The notes beneath the pieces are model-generated. The model had not been told where the DNA came from, did no database searches, and saw only the letters and a program-made list of their open reading frames with translations. This document shows positions 56,269 through 64,000 of a stretch of 64,000 bases of DNA, piece by piece; the first letter of the stretch is position 1; the number at the start of each line of letters is the position of its first letter. Source of the stretch: an uncultured Christensenella sp. (GTDB lineage Bacteria > Bacillota > Clostridia > Christensenellales > Borkfalkiaceae). Position numbers and translations under genes: made by a program. The stretch covers positions 1-64,000 of the forward strand of contig CAJUME010000005.1 of NCBI GenBank assembly GCA_910587015.1. Direction: 5' to 3'.

Positions 56269-58890
56269 TCAGTCCTGCTTTATCTCTTCAATGAGGTAGC
56301 ACTCTATAATATCGCCTATTTTTATATCGTTAAAACCTTCAATCGAGCAACCGCATTCATAGCCCGCCGCAACCTCTTTGACGTCGTCCTTGAAGCGTTT
56401 AAGCTGTTTTACTCCGCCTTCGACGATAAGAATGTCGTCGCGGTAAATTCTCAGCTTGCCGCCGCGGACGATTTTGCCGTCAAGCACCATACAGCCCGCA
56501 ATATTGCCGACGCCCGTGATTTTGAAGGTTTGACGAACCTCGCACTTGCCGAGGAGGTTTTCCTGATATTTCGGCGCGCGCATACCTTTAAGCGCCGCCT
56601 CCATATCATCGAGAAGGTCGTAAATTATTCTGTATGTTCTTACGTCAACCTTACTACGCTCTGCAAGCGCCTTTGCCTTGGGGTCGGGACGGACGTTGAA
56701 CGCGAGAATTATTGCCTTGGAGGATTCCGCAAGCATTACATCGCTTTCGGTTACCGCGCCCGCCGCGCTGTGTATAACCTTAACCTGTATCTCGTCGTTG
56801 GTCAGCTTGACAACCGACTGCTTTATAGCCTCTACCGAGCCCTGAACATCGCCCTTTATAATGAGGTTGAGGTTCTTCTTTTCTTCGCCTTCAAGACCGG
56901 CGAACGCATCGTCAAGCGAAACCTTTGACATCTTTTTGGTCATGTCATCGCTGAGCTTTCTCTTTCTTTCCGCCTGAACGCGCTTCATAAGCTCGGAGGA
57001 AACGGCGTTGATAGTTTCGCCGGAATTGGGCACGGCGTCAAGTCCGAGGACGTTTACCGCCATAGAGGGGCCCGCCTCCTTAACCGTTCTGCCGCGGTCG
57101 TCTATCATTGCACGCACCTTGCCCGAAACCATGCCGGAAACAAGGTTGTCGCCCGTGCGCAGAGTACCGTTCTGCACAAGCACGGTGGCAACGGGGCCCT
57201 TGCCCTTGTCGAGCTGAGCCTCGATAATAACGCCTCTTGCTTCCCTTGCGGGATTTGCAAGCAACTCCTTCATTTCCGCCTTTAAAAGAAGGCTTTCAAG
57301 CAAATTGTCTATTCCCTCGCCCGTCTTGCAGGAAACGGGGCAAATCATGGTTTCGCCGCCCCATTCCTCGGGTACGAGGTTGTATTCGGTAAGCTCTTGC
57401 TTAACCTTATCGACGTTTGCCGCGGGCTTATCGATTTTGTTGACCGCAACAATAATGTCTACCTTTGCCGCCTTTGCGTGGTTGATTGCTTCAACCGTCT
57501 GCGGCATTATGCCATCGTCCGCCGCAACCACAAGAATGACTATATCGGTAACCTGAGCGCCCCTCGCGCGCATAGCCGTAAACGCCTCGTGACCGGGGGT
57601 ATCAATAAAGGTTATGCCTTTACCCTGCACTGTTACTGTATATGCGCCGATGTGCTGGGTTATGCCACCCGCCTCTCCCGAGGTTACGTGCGCCTTTCTG
57701 ATATAGTCCAAAAGCGAGGTTTTGCCGTGGTCGACATGGCCCATTACCGTAACAACGGGCGCGCGCGGCACAAGGCTTTCGATTTCTTCAACCGTATCGG
57801 CCTGCTGTTCGAAAAGCACCTCCTCGGCGGTTTTTTCGGGCTTGTATTCAAGCTCGATGCCGAGCCCTGCCGCGATAAGCGCAGCGGTATCGTAGTCAAT
57901 GCTCTCGTTAACCGTCTTCATTATGCCTTCCTTAAAGAGGCGTTTGGTTATTTCAGCCGCGCCTACGCCCAGCTTTTCGGAAAGAACCTTTAAAGGAATA
58001 TCGTCCGTGGTGACTACCGCGTGCTCGATTTTGATTGACTGCGCGGTGTTCTTCTGCGCTTTTTTGACCCTGAGCTTTCTGTAGCCGCTCTTATTCTCGT
58101 CAAAGTCGTCTATGCTTGCGCCTTGTTGCTTTTGCAGAGCGCGCTTGGAAAGCGGAGAATGACCTTTCTCGACATAGGTCTTTTCGAAGGTTTGCTTCTT
58201 TTTATCGGGTCCGAAATTTTTACCGCCCTTGTTAGGCTGTACGGGAGGCACTGCCGCGGGGGAATTGTACCTTTGACCGCCGATGGGTCTTGCGCCCGTC
58301 TGCGCCGCGCCGTTGCGGGGCTGATAGGACTGACCTGCGGGTCTTTGTCCGCGGGGGTCCGGTCTTTGAGGACGGCTGTCGCGGTTGATAAACGTTCTGT
58401 TTTCCGGTCTTGCGGGGCGGGGCTCTACGGGGTTAACGTGTCCGCGGATATACGAAGGACGGGGCTTTTCCATCGGCTGAGCGGGTTGCGCCGTTTGTGC
58501 GGGCTGCTCTGCGGGAGCAACGGGCGTTGCCGCGGGCTTTGCCTCTTCAACGGGGGTTACCGCGGGCTGAGCTTCGCGCACGGGCTCTGTAACAGCCTCT
58601 GCGGGTGCAGAGGGCTGAGCCGCAATTTCGGGCAACGGCTGTGAAGCCGCTTCCGTCTGCGCGGGTTGCTCTGCGGCAAGCTTTGCCGCCGCCTCTGCCT
58701 CGGCCGCACGAATGGCCGCCTGCTCCTCCTCGTACCGTCTGGTACGGATAGCCGTTTCGATATCGTTCAGCTTTTTCAGAATATCCGAAGCCGCTTTTTC
58801 TGCAACGGAAATCTTTTTTGATAGCTCCGCAACGGCTCCGCCGGAAATGAGTTTCCCTATATTTTCAATATTCTCGTACTTTTTTGCCAT
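56269..58890 (-). CDS. infB: Translation initiation factor IF-2
   Basis: An 873-residue GTPase bringing fMet-tRNA to the 30S subunit. The N-terminal 250 residues are a Pro/Ala/Gln-rich linker (EEQAAIRAAEAEAAAKLAAE, then Arg/Gly-rich) followed by an IF2_N domain. The G-domain has G1 VMGHVDHGKTSLLDYI (about residue 383), G3 FIDTPGHEAFTAM, G4 VAVNKIDKP and G5 VSCKTGEG. Domains II-IV follow, ending MVLDGKIVRGGKLRIYRDD. It begins between ylxQ and rbfA as usual. Confidence 0.98.
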   Translation of the reverse strand: MAKKYENIENIGKLISGGAVAELSKKISVAEKAASDILKKLNDIETAIRTRRYEEEQAAIRAAEAEAAAKLAAEQPAQTEAASQPLPEIAAQPSAPAEAVTEPVREAQPAVTPVEEAKPAATPVAPAEQPAQTAQPAQPMEKPRPSYIRGHVNPVEPRPARPENRTFINRDSRPQRPDPRGQRPAGQSYQPRNGAAQTGARPIGGQRYNSPAAVPPVQPNKGGKNFGPDKKKQTFEKTYVEKGHSPLSKRALQKQQGASIDDFDENKSGYRKLRVKKAQKNTAQSIKIEHAVVTTDDIPLKVLSEKLGVGAAEITKRLFKEGIMKTVNESIDYDTAALIAAGLGIELEYKPEKTAEEVLFEQQADTVEEIESLVPRAPVVTVMGHVDHGKTSLLDYIRKAHVTSGEAGGITQHIGAYTVTVQGKGITFIDTPGHEAFTAMRARGAQVTDIVILVVAADDGIMPQTVEAINHAKAAKVDIIVAVNKIDKPAANVDKVKQELTEYNLVPEEWGGETMICPVSCKTGEGIDNLLESLLLKAEMKELLANPAREARGVIIEAQLDKGKGPVATVLVQNGTLRTGDNLVSGMVSGKVRAMIDDRGRTVKEAGPSMAVNVLGLDAVPNSGETINAVSSELMKRVQAERKRKLSDDMTKKMSKVSLDDAFAGLEGEEKKNLNLIIKGDVQGSVEAIKQSVVKLTNDEIQVKVIHSAAGAVTESDVMLAESSKAIILAFNVRPDPKAKALAERSKVDVRTYRIIYDLLDDMEAALKGMRAPKYQENLLGKCEVRQTFKITGVGNIAGCMVLDGKIVRGGKLRIYRDDILIVEGGVKQLKRFKDDVKEVAAGYECGCSIEGFNDIKIGDIIECYLIEEIKQD

Positions 58891-58892
58891 AT

Positions 58893-59219
58893 TTAAAAAT
58901 TACTGCCTCCGCAATATAATTCGTAGTTGCCGTCATTTGTCTGCAAAATTGCTTTTGCCAAATTTTCATCGCGCACTGCCGCAATTTTACAGCCCGCGCG
59001 GTTGACTGCGTTTTCAAAGCCCTGTCCGCATATAAGCAACGGACAATTAAAACGGTTTTTGAATTTAAGCGCAAGTCTTTTGGAATTTTTTGCCGCGGTT
59101 CCGTCCGCGATTATAAGATATACCCCGCCGCGAAGCGTTGAAATCGCGCCGCTGCCGAGAGAGATTTTGCCCGCCTTGATACAAAAGCCGAGATAGGCTT
59201 CAATTTTGCCGTTTGCCAA
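58893..59219 (-). CDS. L7Ae-family RNA-binding protein YlxQ
   Basis: A 108-residue protein of the ribosomal L7Ae/L30e fold: IEAYLGFCIKAGKISLGSGAI, then VYLIIADGTAAKNSKRLALKF and CPLLICGQGFENAVNRAGCK. YlxQ proteins bind kink-turn RNA. It overlaps ylxR by 20 bases and ends two bases before infB. Confidence 0.92.
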   Translation of the reverse strand: MANGKIEAYLGFCIKAGKISLGSGAISTLRGGVYLIIADGTAAKNSKRLALKFKNRFNCPLLICGQGFENAVNRAGCKIAAVRDENLAKAILQTNDGNYELYCGGSNF

Positions 59220-59478
59220 AATATTCCTCCTCTATCGCGGAATATATGTCGTCCTCAACCATGCACGAAAAAACCTTGTTCAACAGCCTTTGACGCTTCA
59301 ATTTTTTAATACATTCGGAATTGTCGCAAATATACGCGCCTCTGCCCGCCGCCTTCGAGGAAAAATCGAGAAATATTTTGCCTTCCCCGTTCTTTACAAC
59401 GCGAAGCATTTCTCTTTTTTCTTTAAGCTCACGGCAAGCAATGCACATTCTAAGCGGTATCTTTTTCTGTTTGGGCAT
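59200..59478 (-). CDS. YlxR (DUF448) RNA-binding protein
   Basis: A 92-residue YlxR-type protein: PLRMCIACRELKEKREMLRVVK, with a paired Cys (C-x-x-C) and the GRGAYICDNSECIKKL motif (second Cys pair). It is a nucleoid-associated or RNA-binding regulator in other bacteria. It lies between nusA (20-base gap) and ylxQ, overlapping the latter. Confidence 0.93.
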   Translation of the reverse strand: MPKQKKIPLRMCIACRELKEKREMLRVVKNGEGKIFLDFSSKAAGRGAYICDNSECIKKLKRQRLLNKVFSCMVEDDIYSAIEEEYFGKRQN

Positions 59479-59498
59479 TTTATTACCTTAACAACAAA

Positions 59499-60614
59499 TT
59501 ACTCCTGCTCTTCTCCGTCGTCGGGAATTCCCTCGTCAGCTTCTATGCCTATTCCCAGCTTTTCCGCTGCGGATTTGCTTTTTACGTCTATCTTCCAGCC
59601 CGTAAGTCGGACTGCAAGCCTTGCGTTCTGTCCGTCTTTGCCGATTGCAAGCGACAGCTTATCATCGGGCACGACAGCCATTGCCGTCTTTTCGCCGTCG
59701 AGCTGAGTTACCGAAATAACCTGCGCGGGCGAAAGCGCCTTTGCGATAAATTCAAGCGGGTTTTCGCTCCACGGAATAATGTCGATTTTTTCGCCGCGGA
59801 GCTCTTCCACGATTGCGTTTACCCTCGCGCCCTTGTTGCCTACGCAAGCGCCGATAGCGTCAACGCGGGGGTCCTCGGAATAGATTGCCATTTTTGTTCT
59901 TGCGCCCGCCTCGCGGCTGAGCTCCTTAATGATGACCGTACCCTGCTTGATTTCGGGCACCTCTTCCTCGAAGAGCTTTTTGACAAGCCCCGCCGCCGAA
60001 CGGCTGACAAGCACCTGAGCGCCGCGGAAGCCGCTTTTTACACGCTTGACAAACACCTTGATTTTGTCGTTTAAGTTGTATTTTTCACCGGGGACCTGGT
60101 CGGAGGGAAGCATAAGCCCCTCTATCTGACCCTTGCCGAGCTCTACATATACGTTTTTGGCGTCGATTTTTCTTATAATGCCTACCATAAGCTCGCCCTC
60201 TTTATTCGAGAACTCGCTCATTGCCGCGTCGCGCTCGGTTTCGTGAATTTTTTGAAGAATTACCTGCTTTGCCGTCTGTGCCGCGATACGGGTGAAGTCC
60301 TCGGGAACAAATTTTTCGGTAAATCTGTCGCCGAGTTTATAGCCCTTTTTAACGGTGCGCGCGTCTGCAAGCGAAATTTCGTTTTCTGCGTCCCCAACCT
60401 CTTCGACTACCGTTTTTACGGAATAAAAGTCTATTGTCCCTTTTTCGGGGTTCATTTTTATATCTATCGCGCCGACTGTACCCGAATACTGCTTTTTGCA
60501 AGCGGAAATCAGCGCGTTTTCAAGCGCCTCCAAAAATACCGACTGGGGTATTCCCTTTTCCTTTTCCAACGCTTCAAGCGCCGCAAAAAAATCTTTGCTG
60601 TATTTATTGCTCAT
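59499..60614 (-). CDS. nusA: Transcription termination/antitermination factor NusA
   Basis: A 371-residue NusA of the short Bacillus type, without the two C-terminal acidic repeats of E. coli. The N-terminal RNA-polymerase-binding domain (AALEALEKEKGIPQSVFLEALE), S1 domain (MVGIIRKIDAKNVYVELG), and KH1/KH2 domains (RDPRVDAIGACVGNKGARV-like ending, DPRVDAIGACVGNKGARVNA; then DDKLSLAIGKDGQNARLAVRLTGW) are complete. A 25-residue acidic tail ends it. It is the second gene of the rimP operon. Confidence 0.97.
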   Translation of the reverse strand: MSNKYSKDFFAALEALEKEKGIPQSVFLEALENALISACKKQYSGTVGAIDIKMNPEKGTIDFYSVKTVVEEVGDAENEISLADARTVKKGYKLGDRFTEKFVPEDFTRIAAQTAKQVILQKIHETERDAAMSEFSNKEGELMVGIIRKIDAKNVYVELGKGQIEGLMLPSDQVPGEKYNLNDKIKVFVKRVKSGFRGAQVLVSRSAAGLVKKLFEEEVPEIKQGTVIIKELSREAGARTKMAIYSEDPRVDAIGACVGNKGARVNAIVEELRGEKIDIIPWSENPLEFIAKALSPAQVISVTQLDGEKTAMAVVPDDKLSLAIGKDGQNARLAVRLTGWKIDVKSKSAAEKLGIGIEADEGIPDDGEEQE

Positions 60615-60673
60615 TTTAAATCTCCCGATTAAAGTTTAGAAATTTATATTTTTGAAATATGCTTTTAAAGCCC

Positions 60674-61129
60674 TCAGTCAAACCTTATGGCTTTGTTTAT
60701 TTTTGCTATTTTGTTGCGGGGAAGCTTCAACTCCTCCCCGATATTGACCGTAACGCTGTTTTCGTCAAAGGCGATTAACGCGCCCTCTAAAAATTTTTTG
60801 CCCTTTAACGGAGCAAACAGCTTTATTTCCACGTCCTTGCCGAGGTTTCTTTCAAAGTCGCGTTCGGTTTTGAAGGGTCTGTCAAGTCCGGGGCTGGAAA
60901 TATTGAGGGTGTACGGCTTGTCGAAGGTGGGGTCAAGCTCGTCAATCGGCTCCATAACAGCGTTATGGAATTTTTCGCAGGTGTCCAAATCGACGCCGCC
61001 CTCCGTTTCAATAAAAACCGTCAACGCCGCAGACCTATCGTTCCACTCCACGTCAACTATTTCTATGCCCATGGGTTGGGCGATTTTTTCAAGAAATGTG
61101 CTGATTTCGCTTATCGGCTTTATCGTCAT
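60674..61129 (-). CDS. rimP: Ribosome maturation factor RimP
   Basis: A 151-residue 30S assembly factor. GIEIVDVEWNDRSAALTVFI, GVDLDTCEKFHNAVMEPIDE, YTLNISSPGLDRPFKTERDF (the family signature S-S-P-G-L-x-R-P) and a C-terminal Sm-like domain (ALIAFDENSVTVNI) are present. I chose the ATG at 61129 with AAGGA upstream. It is the first gene of the operon rimP-nusA-ylxR-ylxQ-infB-rbfA-nrnA-truB-ribF. Confidence 0.96.
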   Translation of the reverse strand: MTIKPISEISTFLEKIAQPMGIEIVDVEWNDRSAALTVFIETEGGVDLDTCEKFHNAVMEPIDELDPTFDKPYTLNISSPGLDRPFKTERDFERNLGKDVEIKLFAPLKGKKFLEGALIAFDENSVTVNIGEELKLPRNKIAKINKAIRFD

Positions 61130-61146
61130 AATTGTCCTTACAAAAC

Positions 61147-61175
61147 GATTGAGTGCCCTCAACAGGCACTCAATC
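61147..61175 (-). promoter_or_regulatory. Leader hairpin before rimP
   Basis: GATTGAGTGCC (61147-61157) pairs perfectly with GGCACTCAATC (61165-61175). In the leftward mRNA the stem is followed by GTTTTGT, then the AAGGA ribosome binding site. It may be a weak terminator for the upstream polC-like gene or a leader structure controlling rimP. Confidence 0.5.
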
Positions 61176-61185
61176 TTAACATCAC

Positions 61186-61230
61186 TATTAAGGTCTTAAT
61201 AAGTTTAGCACATATAAAAGTAAAATGCAA
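61186..61230 (-). promoter_or_regulatory. Candidate rimP operon promoter with start-site palindrome
   Basis: The minus strand reads TTGCAT (61225-61230), 17 bases, TAAACT (61202-61207), with TGC before the -10. The expected start at about 61195 falls inside a perfect dyad, TATTAAG, GT, CTTAATA (61186-61201), which could be an operator. Confidence 0.5.
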
Positions 61231-61244
61231 GCACAAATTACCAT

Positions 61245-62783
61245 TTATTGAAGTTTAGGCAAAGATTTTTTGATTTTTATAAGCTCTATAAATATTTTGG
61301 CCGTTGCAAGCGCATCATCGACCGCTCTGTGGTGGTTAAAGCTGATATTGAATTTTGCCGCTATTGTGTTAAGCTTGTAGTTTGAAAGCCCCGACAGCAG
61401 CTCTTGCGAGAGCGGAATGGTATCCAAAAGCTTTCTGTCGAAAATATAGCCGAGGTGCGACCAGTAATAGTCTACGAATTTATAGTCGAAGCCGACGACG
61501 TTGTGACCGACAAGTATACTGCCGTAGCAGAACTTGTAAAAATCGGGCATGACCCGCGCGTAATCGGGCGCGTTTGCTACCATTTCCTCGGTTATTCCCG
61601 TAAGCTTTATAATTTCGTCGGAAAGTCTGCGTTCGGGATTAATGAACGTTGAAAAGCTTTCCGCAATTTCTCCGTTGACGATTTTATAGGCGCCGATTTC
61701 TATAATTCTGTCCATATTCCCCGACACGGGCGAACAGTTAAGACCCGTTGTTTCGAGGTCGAAAACCACAAAGCTTTTGTCCTTTAAGCAATCGGGGATA
61801 ATTCTTTCCGTTAAAAAGTCGGCTTGCTCGGCATCGATATAAGGCTGTGGCTTTACCGTGTGATAGTACAAAGGAACGGGCTTCGATTCTCTCTTTTCCG
61901 GCACGAAGCCCTGAGGAATTTTACCGTAGTCGATTATTTTTGCGGTATAGCGCAGCTCGCCCTTAAATTCCTCGTTAGAGCCGGTGCAGACAATGCTGTC
62001 GCCAAGCTTTAAGCCTTTGATTTTTTCCGCGGACTTCTGGCGGAGGAAATAGGTAAGATAGCATGACGCGGTTGTATCGTTAAGCGTGAGCGAGAGATAG
62101 GTTTTTTCTATGCCGTTTTTGTTTTTATAGCTGCGTTCGCGAATGTCCTCGATTGTGCCGCAGATTACAACCTCCTCCGAGGAAAAATTCAAATCGCTTA
62201 AATACACTGCGGTAGTCTGGATTTTTTCGCCCTCCAAAGGCTGAAAATCCTCTATTTTGAAGGTGCGGACGGGCATTTCGAACTCGATTTCGTCCTGAGC
62301 CTCCTCCGTTTCCAGCTCCTCTAAATTTATCTGCGAGGCAACGCACTCACCCGAAAAATCGCCGCAATAGCATTTTTTTAAAAAGCCGTTGATTTTTTCG
62401 CAAAGGCCATCGTTTATAAACGAGGGCGCAACCGCAATTTTGTAGAAAAAACCGTCCCCGCGCTTTTCTACGGATATATCATCGGGGGAAAGGGTTGCGA
62501 AAACCGCCTTGGAAAAGCCGTTGACAGCCTCATAAATTTTGTTTTTGACCATTTCGCAGTCGGGGGAGAGCTTTACGATTTCCACCGCGCAGTTGAAATA
62601 CGCGGGAACGTGCCTTCTTATTGCCGTAGCCGCGTTTTCCTTATCCGATTGCGTAAAGGCTTTGTCGGAAATGAGGTTGACTATAACCAAACGGCGCGCT
62701 CTGTAAGCTTCGACAGAGCGCACAATGCAGTTTTTTAAGTTGTCGGATGCGGAGCGTATATCCGCGAGTACATTTGACAGCAT
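61245..62783 (-). CDS. PolC-like protein reduced to N-terminal, OB and exonuclease parts
   Basis: A 512-residue protein at the usual polC position between ispG and rimP. The first 170 residues resemble the PolC N-terminal region. An OB-fold follows (VVICGTIEDIRERSYKNKNG, then LKLGDSIVCTGSNEEFKGEL). The C-terminal DEDDh exonuclease carries FVVFDLETTGLNCSPVSGN, MDRIIEIGAYKI, GHNVVGFDYKFVDYYW and HHRAVDDALATAKIF. The PHP segments and the whole polymerase core of normal PolC (about 1440 residues) are absent, and the reading frame ends cleanly at the exonuclease. Start: ATG at 62783; a TTG at 62804 overlapping the ispG stop is possible. Either a proofreading/repair exonuclease or a relic with a new job. 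Confidence 0.85.
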   Translation of the reverse strand: MLSNVLADIRSASDNLKNCIVRSVEAYRARRLVIVNLISDKAFTQSDKENAATAIRRHVPAYFNCAVEIVKLSPDCEMVKNKIYEAVNGFSKAVFATLSPDDISVEKRGDGFFYKIAVAPSFINDGLCEKINGFLKKCYCGDFSGECVASQINLEELETEEAQDEIEFEMPVRTFKIEDFQPLEGEKIQTTAVYLSDLNFSSEEVVICGTIEDIRERSYKNKNGIEKTYLSLTLNDTTASCYLTYFLRQKSAEKIKGLKLGDSIVCTGSNEEFKGELRYTAKIIDYGKIPQGFVPEKRESKPVPLYYHTVKPQPYIDAEQADFLTERIIPDCLKDKSFVVFDLETTGLNCSPVSGNMDRIIEIGAYKIVNGEIAESFSTFINPERRLSDEIIKLTGITEEMVANAPDYARVMPDFYKFCYGSILVGHNVVGFDYKFVDYYWSHLGYIFDRKLLDTIPLSQELLSGLSNYKLNTIAAKFNISFNHHRAVDDALATAKIFIELIKIKKSLPKLQ

Positions 62784-62800
62784 TTTATTTACCGAAAAAA

Positions 62801-63853
62801 TCAAACGCCGAGCAATGCGTTTATTTCCTTAAAAAATTCTTCCTCCGCATTTTCCGCGGGGATTTTTCTTATAATTTCGCCGCCCTTGAAAATGACGCAG
62901 TAGTCCTGTGCGCCGGCTATGCCGATGTCGCAGTCCTTAGCCTCTCCCGGACCGTTGACAACACAGCCCATAACGGCAATTTTTAAGGGCTTTGAAAATT
63001 TTTCGACGTAATCGGTAACCCTTTTGGCAAGCGACATAGAATTCCACATACATCTGCCGCACGTCGGGCAGGCTATGACGTTGACGAAATTTTTATCCAA
63101 CCCCACCGCGCGCAAAAGCCGTTTTGCCGCATAAACCTCTTTAACCGAGTCGTCCGTTATGGAAACGCGCAGAGTGTCCCCTATTCCGTCCAAAAGTAAC
63201 GCGCCCAAAGCCGCCGAGGATTTGACGACAGCCATAGCCTCAGTGCCCGCCTCGGTAACGCCGATATGCAACGGATAGTCGGTTTTTTGGGAAAGCAGCC
63301 TGTAAGCGGCGACCGTTAAACGCGCGTCCGATGCCTTGACCGAAATCACAATATCGTTAACGCCGTGTTTTTCGAGCAAGGAAACGCTTTTTAGCGCGCT
63401 TTCCACAAGGGAGCGCTCGTTCTTGCCGTATTTTTGCAGAAATTCCTTTTCTATACTGCCCGTGTTTGCGCCAACCCGCACGGGAATTTTATGCGCGCGT
63501 ATACAGTCGGCGACAAGCTTTATTTCTGCCTCGCCGCCGATATTGCCGGGGTTTATACGTACCTTGTCCGCGCCGTTTTCTATTGCCGCAACGGCGAGCC
63601 TGTGCGAAAAATGTATATCCGCGACAAGCGGAATTTTTATTTTTGAGCTTATAGCCTTTATGGCAAGCGCGTCCGCCTCGTCAAGCACGGAAACGCGGAT
63701 TATTTCGCAGCCCGCATTTTCAAGCGCGCAAATCTGCGCGACCGTCGAGCTGACGTCCGATGTTTTTGTCGTGCACATCGATTGAATTTTAACGCTTTCG
63801 CCGCCGCCGACAAAAATTCCGCCGACTGCGACCTTTTTTGTGATTTTATCCAT
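62801..63853 (-). CDS. ispG: 4-hydroxy-3-methylbut-2-enyl-diphosphate synthase
   Basis: A 350-residue enzyme of the MEP isoprenoid pathway (GcpE), making HMBPP from MEcPP with a [4Fe-4S] cluster. The TIM barrel begins IFVGGGESVKIQSMCTTKTSD; cluster ligands are CPTCGRC (about residue 267) and the later Cys in VMGCVVNGPGEAKDCDIGI. The bacterial short form without an insert is normal. It overlaps nrdR (TAATG) upstream and lies next to the polC-like gene downstream. Confidence 0.96.
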   Translation of the reverse strand: MDKITKKVAVGGIFVGGGESVKIQSMCTTKTSDVSSTVAQICALENAGCEIIRVSVLDEADALAIKAISSKIKIPLVADIHFSHRLAVAAIENGADKVRINPGNIGGEAEIKLVADCIRAHKIPVRVGANTGSIEKEFLQKYGKNERSLVESALKSVSLLEKHGVNDIVISVKASDARLTVAAYRLLSQKTDYPLHIGVTEAGTEAMAVVKSSAALGALLLDGIGDTLRVSITDDSVKEVYAAKRLLRAVGLDKNFVNVIACPTCGRCMWNSMSLAKRVTDYVEKFSKPLKIAVMGCVVNGPGEAKDCDIGIAGAQDYCVIFKGGEIIRKIPAENAEEEFFKEINALLGV

Positions 63854-64000
63854 TACAGCTTTTTATTGTCTATAAGCCTTTGCAGCTCATGCATAAAGCT
63901 TTCGATATCCTTGAACGAGCGGTAAACGCTTGCATAGCGGACGTACGCAACCTCATCGTACTTTTTAAGCTCTTCCATAACCATCTCACCGATGAGCTTG
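63853..64000 (-). CDS. nrdR: Transcriptional repressor NrdR, C-terminal part (cut by window edge)
   Basis: The last 48 codons of a gene read leftward into the window: KLIGEMVMEELKKYDEVAYV, then RYASVYRSFKDIESFMHEL and a short basic end. This is the ATP-cone end of NrdR, which represses ribonucleotide reductase genes according to ATP/dATP. The zinc ribbon and most of the cone are outside. Its stop overlaps the ispG start (TAATG), so the two are coupled. Confidence 0.9.
   Translation of the reverse strand, partial: KLIGEMVMEELKKYDEVAYVRYASVYRSFKDIESFMHELQRLIDNKKL

Overview
The window looks like chromosome from an anaerobic, low-to-moderate GC Bacillota of the class Clostridia, probably a gut-type lineage. 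The support is indirect: the gene order ispG / polC-type gene / rimP / nusA / ylxR / ylxQ / infB / rbfA / nrnA / truB / ribF, a DnaD-type replication protein, a rubrerythrin with the rubredoxin domain first, DegV, UPF0210 plus ACT proteins, strong GGAGG-type ribosome binding sites and consensus sigma-A promoters. I cannot name the genus.

Layout. (1) 1-4.6 kb: an accessory block. A five-gene leftward operon (acetyltransferase, DJ-1/PfpI, DUF3795, nucleotidyltransferase, GyrI-like domain) stands back to back with an XRE regulator and a large serine recombinase. (2) 4.7-8.6 kb: DUF2461, a FAD oxidoreductase with a Rieske tail, and a ComEC membrane core. (3) 8.7-21.9 kb: a long leftward run: rpiB, LMW phosphatase, tsaC, dnaB, pepF, UPF0210, ACT, signal peptidase I, a hydrolase-fold protein without its nucleophile, sbcC and sbcD. 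(4) 22-31 kb: DnaD-like protein, tRNA-Ser, membrane protein, degV, a candidate small RNA, YihY, a protein with about 21 percent cysteine, reverse rubrerythrin, a HAD phosphatase and argS. (5) 31-39 kb: ychF, divergent gapA and fba, a lipoprotein, PAP2, a TetR regulator, a MurG-like transferase and mntP. (6) 39-49 kb: tRNA-Pro(AGG), an AT-rich PD-(D/E)XK nuclease, a two-PII/DUF1538 operon, cysK, tcdA, tRNA-Gly, a flavoprotein, a ferritin-like protein, DUF5662 and an MBL hydrolase. (7) 49-64 kb: a leftward housekeeping run: nrdR (partial), ispG, a shortened polC-like gene, the rimP-to-ribF cluster, DUF3267, endonuclease IV, pepP, efp and dtd.

How the genes work together. The rimP-to-truB cluster handles ribosome maturation and translation start. 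gapA and fba sit back to back as glycolytic genes. DnaB, the DnaD-like protein, SbcCD and the shortened PolC belong to replication and repair. The two PII-like proteins probably regulate the DUF1538 membrane protein encoded with them.

The points I consider most worth checking are the polC locus that has kept only its N-terminal, OB and exonuclease parts; the candidate 184-nt RNA at 26030-26213 with an anti-Shine-Dalgarno loop; the cysteine-rich protein at 27268-27705; the PII/PII/DUF1538 operon; the ribF gene with an eroded kinase half and a long acidic tail; and the unusual tRNA-Pro(AGG). All functional names rest on motif recognition by eye; no database search was run.
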